A stretch of 64,000 bases of DNA, taken from assembly GCF_001411555.2 (NCBI RefSeq), contig NW_023361359.1, forward strand, positions 186,001-250,000, written 5' to 3'. This document shows, piece by piece, positions 46,001-56,779 of the stretch (positions are counted from its first letter, which is position 1; each line of letters opens with the position of its first letter). Position numbers and translations under genes: made by a program. The notes below the pieces were generated by a model. That model was not told the DNA's origin. It did not search any database and was given only the letters and a program-made list of their open reading frames with translations. This DNA comes from Juglans regia (lineage: Eukaryota; Streptophyta; Magnoliopsida; Fagales; Juglandaceae).

Positions 46001-49000
46001 TGGCTTTCTTTACTTGTTGCATTGAAGCTAGTAGAATATCAGTATCTCCAATCCTTGAGGTATTAGGGAATTAAAAAACTAAGTTGCTCCATAAGTGATG
46101 ATTCTAAAGCTGAGTGCCAAGGCAAAGGGGAAGGGCTCTCAAGTTTCCTTGTGAAACTTGGGCTTTTGTTGCGGAACTTGAGATTGTTCAATGACAACTA
46201 TTTTGATCTGTCTACATGTCATGTAATATGGTACGAAATTTTTGGAAGTGTTAATATGTATATTGGTGTTGTTTGGATTCAGGAGGCACCTCAGGTGGGC
46301 GGCATCTTGCATATTTGGGACAAAACGGTGGTGGGAAAACTCAATACTTGTGTTGGGGGATTTACTGTTGCATGCTCTTTTTGGATTATTGGAGATAAGC
46401 TTAAGTGGGCCTTTGCAAGATTTATGGTCCCAACTTTGATTGTGGAGAAGCTTTATTTGGGATGAGTTTGTAGGTTTGGTGATCTGGTGGAATTGCCTTG
46501 TTGAGTTTGGGGAGATTTTATTGTGTCTCGTTTTCTTAGTGAGAAATTGTTCGCTTGTGTCCAATTATGGTGGATTTTTCTAACCTTATATTTTGAGAAC
46601 TTAATTAATAGCTAGCAGGATGCACTTTTACATGGTTGAACAATTAAGTTACCCGTACTTGGTCCAGATTAGACATATTTCTTCTCTCCGCTGGGTGTGA
46701 AGTACACTTTCCTGGAGTATCTGAGCTGTGTGGCTGGCCAGATCATGTTCATACCATTTTCCTATTCTATTTGATTGTAGGGAACTTTACAGTTGCAAAC
46801 GGTATTTCAAGTTTGAAAATATATGGTTAAACAGTATTTCAACCTAAAAGTTTGGTGGATAAGGTGAAACAATGGCAGTTGTCATAAATTTTTATGGCTC
46901 ACCTAGTTTTGTCTTGGAAAGCAAGCTGAAGCCTTTGAAAAGTTTTTGAAGAAATGAAATGAGTAGTTTGGCCATGTTGAGAAAAGCACGCTTCTTCTGA
47001 AAGGTTTGTGACATTAGTGTGCTGGCATGAGAGAGATCCTTGTCTACTGCATAGGAGTTGAGAAAGGAGATTATCAATGACCTTTTAAATGAGGCAAGTT
47101 GACGATAGAAATAAGGGCACTATGATTGTGTGAAGGTGATAAGAATACTGATTTTTTACTATCAAGGGCCAACTCAAATCGAAGAAATAACTCAAATTGC
47201 TGGCCAAAGATTTGTGCTTTGTTTCCTCCAGAGGGCTGAGAATTAGAGATTTGATGGTGTTCAACTGCACCTTGTTGAGAAAATAGCTATGGTGCTTTGC
47301 CACAAAAGGGGTGGCTCTATGTAGTTCAGTGGTGGAAGTATAGTATGACACTAGGTGGGGAGTGGTTCTCCAATTAAGCGGGTCTTAAGCGGTTGTAGTG
47401 TGGAAAAATACAAGGGGTGATGGATATTCTCTAGCTTTTTCATATTCGAGTTGGGTTAGCCAAAATTAGATTTTGGTATGAAGTTTTGTGCGGCAAACAA
47501 CCTTGAAGGTAGATTATTCAGAGGTGTTCGGAATTTCCTGTGGTCTAGAGGCCTCCATGGTGTACACTTGGCATCTCTCCAATGATAGTAGAATATGGAA
47601 TTTGACTTTTATTTGGTCAATCCAAGATGTAGTGTTGTGAAGTTGTTTTCAACATTTTTTAACCTCATACTCTCTATTACATTGGAAGGTGGTGATGATG
47701 ATAAGATATCGTGGGTTCCATCCAAGTAAAGGAAGTTTGGTGTCAAAATCTTTTACATGCATTGCATCCTATAGGTACTCCTTTTCAAGAAAATGCGTTT
47801 CATGGAACCCAACTCCATTTGCCAATGGCGTTCTTTGTTTGGATAACTGCATTTGTCAAGATTCTAAGTATGGATAGTTTTAGGAGGAGAATCTTGTGAT
47901 GGGTTGATGTTGTTTGTGCAAGAAGAGCGGAGGAACAATTGATCATCTTATGCTATAGTGTGAAATGGCTAGAATAGTGTGATAACCCATTCTTATAAAT
48001 AATAAGGGCAGGTGGTGTATGGGGGATCTCACATTGCTTGGGAAGGAAAATTTATTGCTCTTTATAAAGTTCCAATGGGGCTCCAATTGTATCATTGACT
48101 GATCCCTTTGGAGTATAGGCCATGTGGATTGGATCTTCCATCAGGGCATGATAAACAATAAGGGCCTTGGCATTCCTTTGTTTTGGCATTGAGTAGGTGA
48201 TGCCTTAATGAGTGGTTGAGGTGCTAGCTTGTTAGAGAAGTCATAATTTAGGTCAATGCAACACGGAAGTTTAATAGATGGTTTCTTTATATGTGACGTG
48301 GTGTGTTGAAGGAATGTAATGCTCGGAACTTTGAAGATTGTGAGAAGACAAAAGCATATTGTGCTTTGATCCATAGTGATAAAAACTCTTCCCATTTGGA
48401 TGTTGGCTCAAAATAGTTTTGGCTTCTTTGATTATCTAGATTTCATGTCCTTTTCTTCTCCTTATTTTCTCTAGTCAGGTGGTTTCTCTTGTATACAGTG
48501 TGTACTTTGATTTCTTCCTTTTATACTTTTAAACAAATTTGACAAATTAAAAAAAAAAAATCCTTGTTGAACTAGGATTTCGAAGCTTTTATGGATTCTT
48601 TTTAGCTAATCCTAATAGAACTAGGTTTCCTTACTATCTCCTTACTTCTGGGTCCTACACAAACTTTTAACACATCGTTAAAGCCTCCCATATAGCAAAT
48701 CAAATGAAAATCAAAGTTAAAACAATTTTTTATTTTTTATTTTTTACTTTTTATTTTTATAAAACTCCCGTGGGTATCATGCATGCTTCTCCACTGATGT
48801 CAAAAAATGACCTTTCTATATCAAGGTCATGGCTATGACCATTTTTGGTCAACATCAGTTGCATGGTTGGCTCATTACTGAAAGTTTATATTTGGGCGTT
48901 TCAGTTCAATATGTTATGTGGCGCTGGAAGCATCTGCCTCATATATGAAATGGCATTGCTCTTTTCTAGCTGAATCTTTGCTTCTTTGATGGATGAAATT

Positions 49001-52000
49001 TTTTCCTCAATGCAGAATGAGACTCAATGTGCCTACTATTTAAGAACGGGACAATGCAAGTTTGGAAGCTCTTGTAAATTCCACCACCCTCAGCCAACAA
49101 ATATGATGGTTTCATTGAGTGGCTCTTCTGTGTATCCTACCATGCAGTCTCCAACTACGCCTAGTCAACAGTCATACCCGGGAGGAATTACAAACTGGTC
49201 GAGAGCATCTTATATCCCCAGTCCACGCTGGCAAGGTCCTTCGAGTTACACACCTTTGCTTCTACCTCAGGGAGTTTTGTCAGTTCCTGGGTGGAATGCA
49301 TACAGCGTAAGCTTTCTGCTCCTTCCACAAAATATGGTTCAGATTTTGTATGCTTGTTTAGTTGTTTTCATTTATACTATATTAGGTAACTTAAGGGGGG
49401 AGGGAAAGAAAAGTATAGGAAGGGTGGAGCGGGTGGGGGAAGCAGTGTGAATTATATATTTTATCTAGGAGATTTAGTATTTATGAGAAATATGTAGAGC
49501 AATGACTCACATGGTGGGCCTATAAGTCTAACTTTCTATCTTTTGCTTCCTCCAAATTTTGTAATCTAATGGTTAGTGGAACTCAAGTCCTTTTTGTGCT
49601 TTATCTTTGTTATGCCTATATTTCACTAGTAATTACAGATGGTTGGGGTGATGCCAACTGCGGTAGTGTAGTGGTCCTTGTTGTCAACAGCTATTGCTGG
49701 TGATATTTTGTGGCAGTGATGATGGATGTGCTAATATGATTTTCAGATGGATGTTTTGCGATTGAGATATTATTGAGGCTTGAAACTGAACAATTTCCCA
49801 CATATTAGTTGTATTTTTTATTTGAGAGAAAGGTTGCGTTTTAATTGGACTTCTGCTTTAAATTTTGATTCAATTGCATTCAAGCATGTCTATGGTGCTA
49901 GGCATCTGATCAAGAGGAAAACGAGCTTCATGAACATACAGCCATAAGTTAATGAACTTGCAGATGGTGAATTTCAATTCAATACAAGGGATCAACAGAG
50001 CTACCTCCATCCCTATACTATGCAGAACAAACAACAAACCCTTAATTTATGTCGTTCATTGTATGACTTTTCTTCTAAGAGAAAATAAACATAGAACTTG
50101 TGAGCACTGATTCTGAAATGCTAATAGGATGGTTTCTTTCCAGGGTCAGCTCGGATCAGTTTCCTCTTCGGAGACCCCGCAGCAAACAGTAGGAAATAGT
50201 CAGATCTATGGAACATCAAGACAGGGTGAATCAGCTAATGCAGGATCTCAGGGGACATTTTCTCCACTTCATTCAGGCTCTATCCCTGTGGGGTTCTACG
50301 CATTGCAGAGAGAGAATGTATTTCCTGAGAGACCTGGCCTGCCTGAGTGCCAGTTTTACATGAAGACTGGTGATTGTAAGTTTGGTGCAGTTTGTCGGTT
50401 CCATCATCCGAGGGAAAGACAAATTCCTGCTCCTGACTGTGTCTTGAGTCCCATAGGCCTTCCCTTACGCCCAGTGAGTTGCATCATCAGTGCTGATTCA
50501 ATCTTTCTTATTTCATAACAGTATTTAGCTATGCCAAGTGTTATCAGTCTCTGTTTTGTCACTTGTGAAATTTTCTTGAATAAATATCTGACAATTATTT
50601 GACTTTCATGACAAGCATAAAATCATATTAAAACAATTACAAGCTTAACAATTTGCAGTAATTCAGAATAGCATATGAGGCAATTAGTTGTTAGTCTTTG
50701 CAAACTGAATATGCTCTGTTTGAGGCCTTAGTCCAGCCTTTGCACGATTGATGACGGATGTGCTTTGTTTAAAGTGATGGAAGTGTAACTGTACTGTAGT
50801 TACATCTCTTACATGACTCTCATAATTGCCAAGTTTATACCAGAAGTATAGCTGTCATGGTTTTTTTAAGCATTCAAAAATTTTGTAATAGTCCTTCAAT
50901 GCTTCTTACCATGTTTATAGTCTTGTAGTATTTCATAGAAGTAGCAAAAATGAGAGAGAGAACAATATAGAAGAAAAGTGAAGCCATTGCAACTATACTA
51001 ACTAAATTTTTAATATCTTATAAAAAAAACCTACACTTTTTAGTATACTTGGGGGTGTCTCATAACTATACAACATTTCAATTCATGAGATTACGATAGT
51101 TGGATGCCATTTGGCTTGCTTGATTCTTAAAGATACCTTTCTGAGGGTTTTCTAACTTTATATTTATGTTCTTTCTGGTTGTACTCCTAAAATTGCTATC
51201 GGCAATAACATCCGCTAAGCTACCTATTCCCATATACACTTGAGCAGTTCATTTCTAATTATATAAAAAGATACTATAAGGTATTTTAAAGGGCATTATT
51301 TGCATGCTCTGCTCCTAACTATTGATTGAGCTAGATTTTTCTTTTCCTTTGTCTTTTTTTCCTGGAAACTTCCTTTTGGGATTTCTAAATATATATTGTA
51401 AAGTACAAAGTATGTGTTTTGAGAGATTTTTAGTACGTTTATCAGACTATACAAAAACCGCTTCAAGCGGCTAATGGGTGGGACCCAATTTTTGTCTCCA
51501 AATCCCTTTATTTATTTATTTATTTCACTGACGTTGCATTTGTTTGTTTTGGGATGGGACTCTCCCCCCTTTGAATCTCGTATCATATAACCACTTAGTT
51601 TATCTATGAATATGCTTGCATAGAGAGGAAAAAAAAAAAAAAAAAAAAAAGGTTCACGAACTCCACCCCCTCTTTTGTTGTTTTGTTTCAGACTAGTTTG
51701 TATGTTCTTCAGTGCATATTGATTGGAGCTGCTCTTTCATTTTTAACAGGGAGAGCCTCTATGCATCTTCTATTCTCGTTATGGTATCTGCAAATTTGGT
51801 CCAAGTTGCAAGTTTGACCACCCAATGGGAATTTTCACATACAATCATTCTGCGTCATCTTCAGCTGATGTCCCTGTCCGGCATTTGCTGGGGTCATCTT
51901 CATCGACTGCTGCATTAAATTTTTCATCAGAGGGACTTATTGAAGCAGTCTCTGGAAAGCCCAGGCGCCTTTCATTGTCAGAAACTAGACAGATGCCTTC

Positions 52001-52031
52001 TGGTGATGATAATATTGACACAGAAAAATGA
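39781..52031 (+). CDS. ZFN1-like: CCCH zinc-finger protein, ZFN1/2/3 family (seven coding exons, 442 aa)
   Basis: Exons 39781-39865, 41877-42034, 42845-42907, 44189-44308, 49016-49306, 50144-50473 and 51750-52031 join in frame to 443 codons including TGA. The protein has five CCCH fingers, all C-x8-C-x5-C-x3-H: residues 56-75, 101-120, 147-166, 308-327 and 354-373. Three sit in the N-terminal half, then a Ser/Gln/Pro-rich linker (about 170-290), then a pair preceded by [16 protein letters not shown], a block characteristic of plant ZFN proteins. The C-terminus has [12 protein letters not shown]. Family members bind RNA or single-stranded DNA and are thought to act in post-transcriptional or transcriptional control; no partner can be read from sequence. 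The 39781 ATG is chosen for its context and because exon 1 joins the first finger in frame. All introns are GT-AG except the third, which appears to be GC-AG. Some Arabidopsis relatives are shorter, and which ZFN paralogue this is cannot be settled here. Confidence 0.93.
41420..41680. other. Possible organellar (mitochondrial) DNA insert in intron 1
   Basis: This part of intron 1 is less AT-rich than its surroundings and has runs such as GGGCGCGCTTGGCTAACGG, CATCCCGCCCTGCC and CTCTTCGGCTGGTC that resemble plant mitochondrial intergenic sequence. The assignment rests on composition and impression only. Confidence 0.25.
41877..42034 (+). CDS. ZFN1-like: ZFN1-like coding exon 2 (finger 1)
   Basis: 158 nt after the acceptor TTTTCAG, ending AAGCTG|GTATGA. 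It carries [11 protein letters not shown] and the first CCCH finger with C56, C65, C71 and H75. The upstream part of the exon frame (41822-41876) is intron. Confidence 0.9.
42458..42624. mobile_element. MITE with 8-bp TSD in intron 2
   Basis: Flanked by TTTCATTA at 42450-42457 and 42625-42632. The ends are AGAGAAATGATATTTGTAG and, on the other strand, GAGTAATGCTAGATACAG, imperfect inverted repeats. About 167 bp, non-coding. An 8-bp duplication fits hAT-type MITEs. Confidence 0.7.
42845..42907 (+). CDS. ZFN1-like: ZFN1-like coding exon 3 (start of finger 2)
   Basis: 63 nt after the acceptor ATTCTAG, encoding [20 protein letters not shown] plus Q. It ends CAG|GCATGT, a GC donor. The nearest GT, four bases on, would shift the frame relative to exon 4, so the GC donor is preferred. 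Confidence 0.82.
43067..43096. repeat. (GA)n microsatellite in intron 3
   Basis: An uninterrupted run of about 15 GA units in intron 3 of the zinc-finger gene. Confidence 0.97.
44189..44308 (+). CDS. ZFN1-like: ZFN1-like coding exon 4 (rest of finger 2)
   Basis: 120 nt after TTTTCTATAG, encoding [20 protein letters not shown] to [10 protein letters not shown], donor CCCG|GTAAAT. Phase 0 at both ends. Intron 4, which follows, is 4.7 kb and full of repeats. Confidence 0.92.
44649..45307 (-). mobile_element. LINE-5: 5'-truncated LINE 3' part in intron 4
   Basis: A T-run (44649-44660) marks the poly(A) side. On the minus strand the reading gives zf-RVT landmarks ([18 protein letters not shown]) and the downstream block [18 protein letters not shown] to [20 protein letters not shown], typical of plant LINEs of a second subtype without RNase H at the end. 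It is antisense to the host gene and bordered on the right by the TRIM. Confidence 0.75.
45308..45753 (-). mobile_element. TRIM (miniature LTR retrotransposon) in intron 4, about 446 bp
   Basis: Two direct repeats of about 170 bp (about 45308-45483 and 45585-45753) share CAAGCC, ACTAGTCAATG, ATTATAAAGAGC and CAATATgGg blocks. Each starts TGT on the minus strand (TGTCATACCCAATATTG and TGTGATCTCCATATTG). The roughly 100-bp spacer has a primer-binding site TGGTATTAGAGCCA (minus strand, 45571-45584) directly after the 5' LTR. No coding capacity, as usual for TRIMs. No target duplication was identified. Confidence 0.82.
46050..48560 (+). mobile_element. LINE-6: LINE remnant in intron 4, RT region deleted
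   Basis: Plus-strand reading with many stops. The endonuclease region comes first: [22 protein letters not shown] and WAFARFMVP near 46310-46430, a degraded RLDRF-like part, and a VAGQ/SDH-like part near 46740. A connector follows ([20 protein letters not shown] near 46880). The RT domain is missing, and the element resumes with [24 protein letters not shown] thumb (47235), zf-RVT (near 47700-47960) and an [16 protein letters not shown] 3' block (48330). It ends with an A-run at 48547-48560. The left boundary is approximate. It is in the same sense as the host gene. Confidence 0.65.
47978..48157 (+). mobile_element. TRIM solo LTR nested in LINE-6
   Basis: It starts TGTGATAACCCA and ends ATAAACA, and parallels the LTRs of the TRIM at 45308-45753: GGGGATCTCACATTG, TTGCTCTTTATAA, CATTGACT, TTTTGGAGTATA-type blocks. 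It interrupts the zinc-binding region of LINE-6, whose reading resumes on the right. Orientation is opposite to the complete TRIM. Confidence 0.75.
49016..49306 (+). CDS. ZFN1-like: ZFN1-like coding exon 5 (finger 3 and Ser/Pro-rich linker)
   Basis: 291 nt after CAATGCAG, encoding [20 protein letters not shown] and the following KFHHPQ, then a linker rich in Ser, Pro and Gln ([28 protein letters not shown]). Donor ACAGC|GTAAGC. Confidence 0.92.
50144..50473 (+). CDS. ZFN1-like: ZFN1-like coding exon 6 (linker and finger 4)
   Basis: 330 nt after TTTCCAG, starting [14 protein letters not shown], then [20 protein letters not shown] and finger 4 (C308, C317, C323, H327), ending SPIGLPLRP with donor CCCA|GTGAGT. 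This is the most conserved part of the family. Confidence 0.92.
51629..51650. repeat. A-run of 22 in intron 6
   Basis: A homopolymer of 22 adenines about 100 bases before exon 7. No retroelement body or duplication could be tied to it. Confidence 0.95.
51750..52031 (+). CDS. ZFN1-like: ZFN1-like coding exon 7 (finger 5 and C-terminus)
   Basis: 282 nt after TTTAACAG, encoding [20 protein letters not shown] (finger 5: C354, C363, C369, H373), a Ser-rich stretch and [12 protein letters not shown], ending DNIDTEK and TGA at 52029-52031. Confidence 0.92.
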   Translation, partial: GEPLCIFYSRYGICKFGPSCKFDHPMGIFTYNHSASSSADVPVRHLLGSSSSTAALNFSSEGLIEAVSGKPRRLSLSETRQMPSGDDNIDTEK

Positions 52032-52300
52032 TGATACGAGTCATTTACATTCTCAAATCTTTTGGAGGTTTAAGCATAAGTTCTGTAAATTCATTTCCTA
52101 TTGCTGGAGATGTACAGAGTTCATGTCAAGTAATTCTGTTATTCTGAAATGTGTTTCAGTTGACAGACTTGGCTCTCCTGAATTTCATATTGCTGAACTG
52201 TAAAAAAAGTCTGCAAATCTTGTTGCATATGGTAAAATCCATAGTGAACATTTCATCTCCTGAAAAGCTGATTTCTTATTTTAATGTTCTAATTTTTCTT
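52032..52300 (+). other. Presumed 3' UTR of the zinc-finger gene
   Basis: The sequence after the stop codon is AT-rich. No canonical AATAAA was seen close by, and the poly(A) site cannot be fixed from sequence. The frames in this stretch are not credible genes. Confidence 0.5.
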
Positions 52301-53250
52301 CCAGTATTTTATGTAAGAATAATATTACTGTGCCGTCTCATTTTGACCGTTCATGCATTTAATTTTTTCTTTTACTTACCGATTAAGGAATTGATTATTA
52401 GTGTATTAATGTATTTTTTTATTTTTTAAAAATATTTAAATATATTAAAAAAGTGTAAAGAAAAAAAAAAAGAAAGTAAAATTTGTAGTAGGCACGCTCA
52501 GTGATCAAAGTTGGGCGACACACTAGTACTACCCTTTATGTAAAACAACATTTTTCAAGTTTTGATAGGAATCTTCTTTTCGGTGACTATCTATAACACA
52601 CCCCGGAAAAATGCTCTCTCTCGATGGGGGGAGCCTCCGAAAGAACATGAAGAAGAAAAATAGGAGAGAAATAAGTAGTCTATATCCCAATGGATTTTTT
52701 ATCATATCTTTTAAAATACATTATTAAAATTTATTTTTTCTATTTTATATATTGATTTTTACAATATATCATATATCAGTTTATCTATTTTTTCTTTATA
52801 TCGTTTAAATATTATATTTTTTTAATATATTTTATTCATTTCAAATAAAGTAGAAAGTAAAAAGTAAAATGAATAAAGAGTAAAAAGTAGAGAAAAATTA
52901 TTAAATATTTATACAAGTGTGAATAGTATTTCATAGATGTAGAGAGGGTACTGTAGCAAACTGTATATTAGTTATAAAATACATAATCTATTAGATGGAC
53001 TATATTGAACTATTTCCATCAAATTTTACAAAAGTGTGAATTTTACATAACTTATTGAGAATGCTCAGCCTTCGGTACATATACTCTCAGGCGACTCTAG
53101 TGGAAAGCTACAGTAGAGGCCGTGGGCCTTTAAATACAAACATAAACAGAAAATTAAACGTAAGTCTGAATGCAAAGCAACTGGGCCTTGAGTCCAGAAC
53201 CAAGCCCATCTTCAACTCAAAAGTAACTTCAGTTAAAATTCTTCATCAGC
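52301..53250. other. Intergenic AT-rich region downstream of the zinc-finger gene
   Basis: A/T-rich with A-runs (52460-52474) and a stretch near 52855-52900 made of AAAGTAGAAAGTAAAAAGT-like units. No supported gene, RNA or complete element. Confidence 0.5.
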
Positions 53251-53252
53251 GG

Positions 53253-53590
53253 TAGGAGTGTGCAACAGGATCCGGATTTGTCAAGATCCGAATTCTAAAA
53301 ACCGTGCAGTTATCCATCTGGATTAATTCGAAAATAATCTGGGCGGATAACCAGATTCAATTTGGATATCCGAATATCTCAAAAAAAAATTTTTTTGACT
53401 ATAAATCTAAATATTCGAATTGTAATCGGATTTAATTTGAATTTATTAATAATTATTTAAAAAAAAATTGTTTAAACTTTTAAAAATATTTTTATCGCCC
53501 AGATCCATAATTGGATCCGGGTTTCTCTAAACCGCCCGGATGTACCCGAATTCTGGATTTGAACCGGACTGAAAAAAAATCCGGCCCGTG
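53253..53590. mobile_element. Possible non-autonomous hAT-type fragment
   Basis: It begins GGTAGGAGTGTGCAACAGG, close to the TAGGGGTGTGCA terminus of hAT elements, and is followed by GGATCCGG and its complements repeated through the segment (to about 53590), as in subterminal arrays. The opposite end and a duplication were not found, so it is incomplete or misjudged. Confidence 0.35.
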
Positions 53591-54110
53591 GAAAGCCAGA
53601 AATAAGTGGATCTTACTTATAAGTTATAATCATCATCAGCGACAGCTGCCACTCTTCATTTGCTTACTGCTACCGCTAATGATTTCAACTTTAGTTCTTG
53701 ATGAAAACGTATGATTCCTGTTGCATAAAGTAGTTTCTTTTTACCTTTTCTTGTATTATTATATTGTCTTTCTACTTTTGTGTAGAATCATCTTATATCT
53801 TTTATCCCTTTAATTACGTGGCTGGATGGATTTCTTCGGGTAGAAATCAATGTGGATTGCCTTTTGGTACGAGGCTCATAAATTGGAGGCACCGGAATGA
53901 AGTGGAATTGTAACAATCCACCCCTTTGTAGTTTGTAAAGCTAGATTAACCGGATGCTATTAATCTCAAAACATGCCTTCTTTCCACCAAGCATAAATGA
54001 TTCTTTACATTTGTAAAATAAAGCAGAATATTTTCATTAAACAAAAGTTTCCAAAATGACCTTGTTCGAAAATACTAAACAAAACAGAAATTAAAATGCT
54101 TAATACTACA
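53591..54110. other. Unassigned region with an LTR-like start at 53909
   Basis: Mostly AT-rich sequence without a gene. TGTAACAATCCACCCC at 53909 resembles the TGTAAC-C-CCC openings of LTRs in this window and may be a truncated LTR start that runs to 54110. No partner end was found. Confidence 0.35.
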
Positions 54111-54652
54111 TGTAACAAATTGCCAGAAACTCAGTAGATGAATTTCTTTAGGTTTTAAAAACGTAGTGAAAATTCTGGAAAGATCTCATGAATCGAGCAA
54201 TTGCGTAAGTTTGAATTTGTCAGCATAGTCAGTTTCTTACCTACTTGGTGTTAGAAACGCGATTTTAATTATTTGAGGTACTTAGGAGCTTGTGAATGAG
54301 AAAGAATTTGCGCTATTAGTCTGAGATGAATATTGAGAATTTTATGGTACAATAAAACGATTTTTGATTTTCGGATGATAGTTGTTTGAAAATGCATTTC
54401 GATTTATTCGAGGCACCTAAGAGTCGAAATTCGCGAAACAAAGTGCACTCCTAATTTTGTGGGATTATTCAAGATTTTATGGTGCAAATTTATTTTCATT
54501 ATTTTCGAAGTGAATAGTAACTTGTGTTAGCACCATGTGGCACGCAATCCAGTTATTTTCAGATCACAATGTTGAATGTCCAAATCAGTCTAGAGAAATT
54601 TCATTTGGATACTTGGCAAGATCTTAACCACACTTGGTGTATTAATAGTATA
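54111..54652 (+). repeat. LTR start fragment of the A/F family, forward
   Basis: It begins TGTAACAAATTGCCAG and follows the same blocks as the reverse copies at 30305, 33380 and 36372 (ACTCAGTAGATGAATTTCTT, CATGAATCGAGCAATT, CAGCATAGTCAGTTTCTTACC). It ends where the copia-like LTR begins at 54653. The piece 55985-56770 is likely the 3' part of the same LTR. Confidence 0.65.
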
Positions 54653-55947
54653 TGTTGAACCTAAGGTTTCAAGTATCATATTATTATATATCTACATATA
54701 GATTTTGATAATAACAAATGAATTAAGCATAAAGGAGTCTCAAGCTCAAGTTGTCTACACAATGGAGCCAATCACATCAAAGAATCAAGTATGAGAAAGA
54801 TATGGAACAAGCTTACAAATAAAACTCTTAAATTAATTTTGTACATCTCTTGAAAAAATTTGAAATTGAATTAAAACTCAAAATTAATCTTCTCTTATAG
54901 AGCATCAAATTACATTTTTCACATGTGCATGATATATTTGAAAATTAAGAGTTTGAAATTTGAATGTTTGAAAGATGATTAATTGTCATCTTTTACATGT
55001 GCATGACATAATTAAAAGTTTGAATTTTGAAAATTTGAAAGATGATTGATTGTCATCTTTCACATGTGCTGTTTTGTTTGAAAATTTGAAAAGTGATTGA
55101 TGTTCTTTTTGACTTATACAAAAGGTAGATGATTTTGTTTAAAAATTTAAAAAGTAAATAATGCTCATATTGTGACTTGCAGAAAGTACAAATTAGGTTT
55201 GAAAATTTTGAAAAGTGAATGATGTTGTCTTTGACAATTGCAAAAATGAGAAATTTTTATTTGAAAATTTTGAAAAGTGAGTGTTGCTCCTTTTTTACTT
55301 AAGAATCTTTTTCAATTTGAAAATGAAGTCTCATGTGTATATAAATAGCTCACTTAAGATCTTCAAAATTAGAACACTACACATCAATTACAAGCTTTAC
55401 AACATTCATTTAAAACTTTCAATCTCTCTTCTCTGCGCAATGAGTCTTAACCCTTGTTCATCTTGAGATAGATATAGTTTGCGATGTACTGTTTTTATTT
55501 CACTCATTGAAGAGTGTTCTCTGATAACCTACCTACTATCAATTCTTGGATCAGTAAAAGGATGCGTATAACCCTTGTGCATGTAGAAGGAATTCTACAC
55601 AGGGAATAGTTGAATCACCACATGTAAGGTGATTGTAAGTGTAGAAGGTATTCTACACGGATTATTTAAAGCGGTATTGCTCAAAGGTGTAATAGATTTC
55701 TATCTCTATTGGAAGGAGGTTGAATAGTGAATTTGAGAATCCTCAAGGGGTAGCTTGAGGCGAGGACGCAGACAATGGGGCTGAACTTCGTTAAAGTACT
55801 GAGTTTGCTTCTCTCTTACCCTTACTTTTTATATTTACTGTTGTTTCATATTTTATTCACATTTTATGTTGTGTATTTGTTTTATAATTGTTAAATTTTT
55901 AAAATCAACCCAATTCACCCCCTCTTGTATTAGTCATCTGGGCAACA
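54653..55947 (+). mobile_element. Copia-like LTR with degenerate primer-binding site
   Basis: Starts TGTTGAACC and ends GGCAACA (5-bp inverted termini TGTTG/CAACA), about 1.3 kb. The 3' part CAATTCACCCCCTCTTGTATT is typical of plant copia-type LTR ends. Directly after it ATTGTACTAGAGCAGTGGC resembles the initiator-Met primer-binding site with changes, but the sequence returns to another LTR by about 55985, so no internal region remains. No clear target duplication. Confidence 0.55.
54890..55290. repeat. Degenerate tandem repeat of about 65 bp in the copia-like LTR
   Basis: Units of the form GAAAATTTGAAAAGTGATTGATG followed by TCTTT-ACATGTG or TTTGAC recur about six times. Spacing is irregular (about 60-70 bases) and the units are diverged. 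Confidence 0.6.
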
Positions 55948-55984
55948 ATTGTACTAGAGCAGTGGCTTTTTTGTAAGATTAACT

Positions 55985-56770
55985 ATCTTTTGAGTTCAGA
56001 TCTTATAACTAACATTTTAGCTACCTTTGGTGAATGTCAATCCAGTAGTCGGCCCCAACTGTCCATGCATTCATTATGGCTTGCTCTTATATGCTTATGT
56101 TATATGTTGCATGTTGCTTGTTTACTTACTGAGATTTCTCAAAATCTCACTGTAGTTGTTTTCACTATCCATTCCCCACCCGGAATGGTAGAGGTTGTTA
56201 CAGGATTGCAATAGAACAACAATGGGGAAACGCAAGAGGCCATCTCTCCGGATAGTCAAGGAGACCTCGAAGAGCCATGAGAGCTCATCAGAGCCATCAT
56301 TAGTAGATAGGCTAGAAGCTGCCAACCAATTCATCACTGAAGTGTTGCAGCGCTTCGAGGAGCTGAGAAGAATTTTGAACAAAGTCAAGGCTGAATAGGG
56401 ATAGCTTTGTAAAATTGTATTTTGAAAAAAGAACCATGGAAATAGTGGTAGAAAAAGAAATGAGCGGATTTTTGTGAAATCAACTTTTGATGGTCCCTTG
56501 TTTTGGGAGCCTTTTGAAAACGTTGTCTATTTTGGAAGTACTATGATGAAGTTTGAAACTTTTGGGATGATTACACTTCAGTACCATGTTAGTATATGAC
56601 TACCAATCTGATATAGTTGAGAAAATTTTTCTGTTGCGATTTATTGCATACTGCTAGATCATTAGTTGCATTGCATCATAACTGTCATGTACGGGGATAT
56701 GTAGCCTTGAGTTACATGTCTCGATACTTTAGTCACCGTCCAATCCTAAGCCGGGGCTGAGGGCATCGCA
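55985..56770 (+). repeat. LTR 3' part of the A/F family, forward
   Basis: Contains CTTACTGAGATTTCTCAAAATCTCACTG and CCATTCCCCACCCGGAATGG-type blocks near 56125-56190 and ends GTCACCGTCCAATCCTAAGC...GGGCATCGCA at 56770, the family LTR end. The small frame 56195-56398 lies in the transcribed LTR and matches the reverse copy at 56940-57180, so it is repeat and not a gene. Confidence 0.65.
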
Positions 56771-56779
56771 TATAATATT

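Noticed and set aside
51629..51650. Poly(A) of a retrocopy or SINE in intron 6
   Set aside because: No recognisable body upstream and no duplication on either side of the A-run.
56195..56398. Small basic/acidic frame (MGKRKRPSLRIVKE...)
   Set aside because: It lies in the transcribed part of an LTR and a mirrored copy occurs at 56940-57180, so it is repeat sequence, not a host gene.
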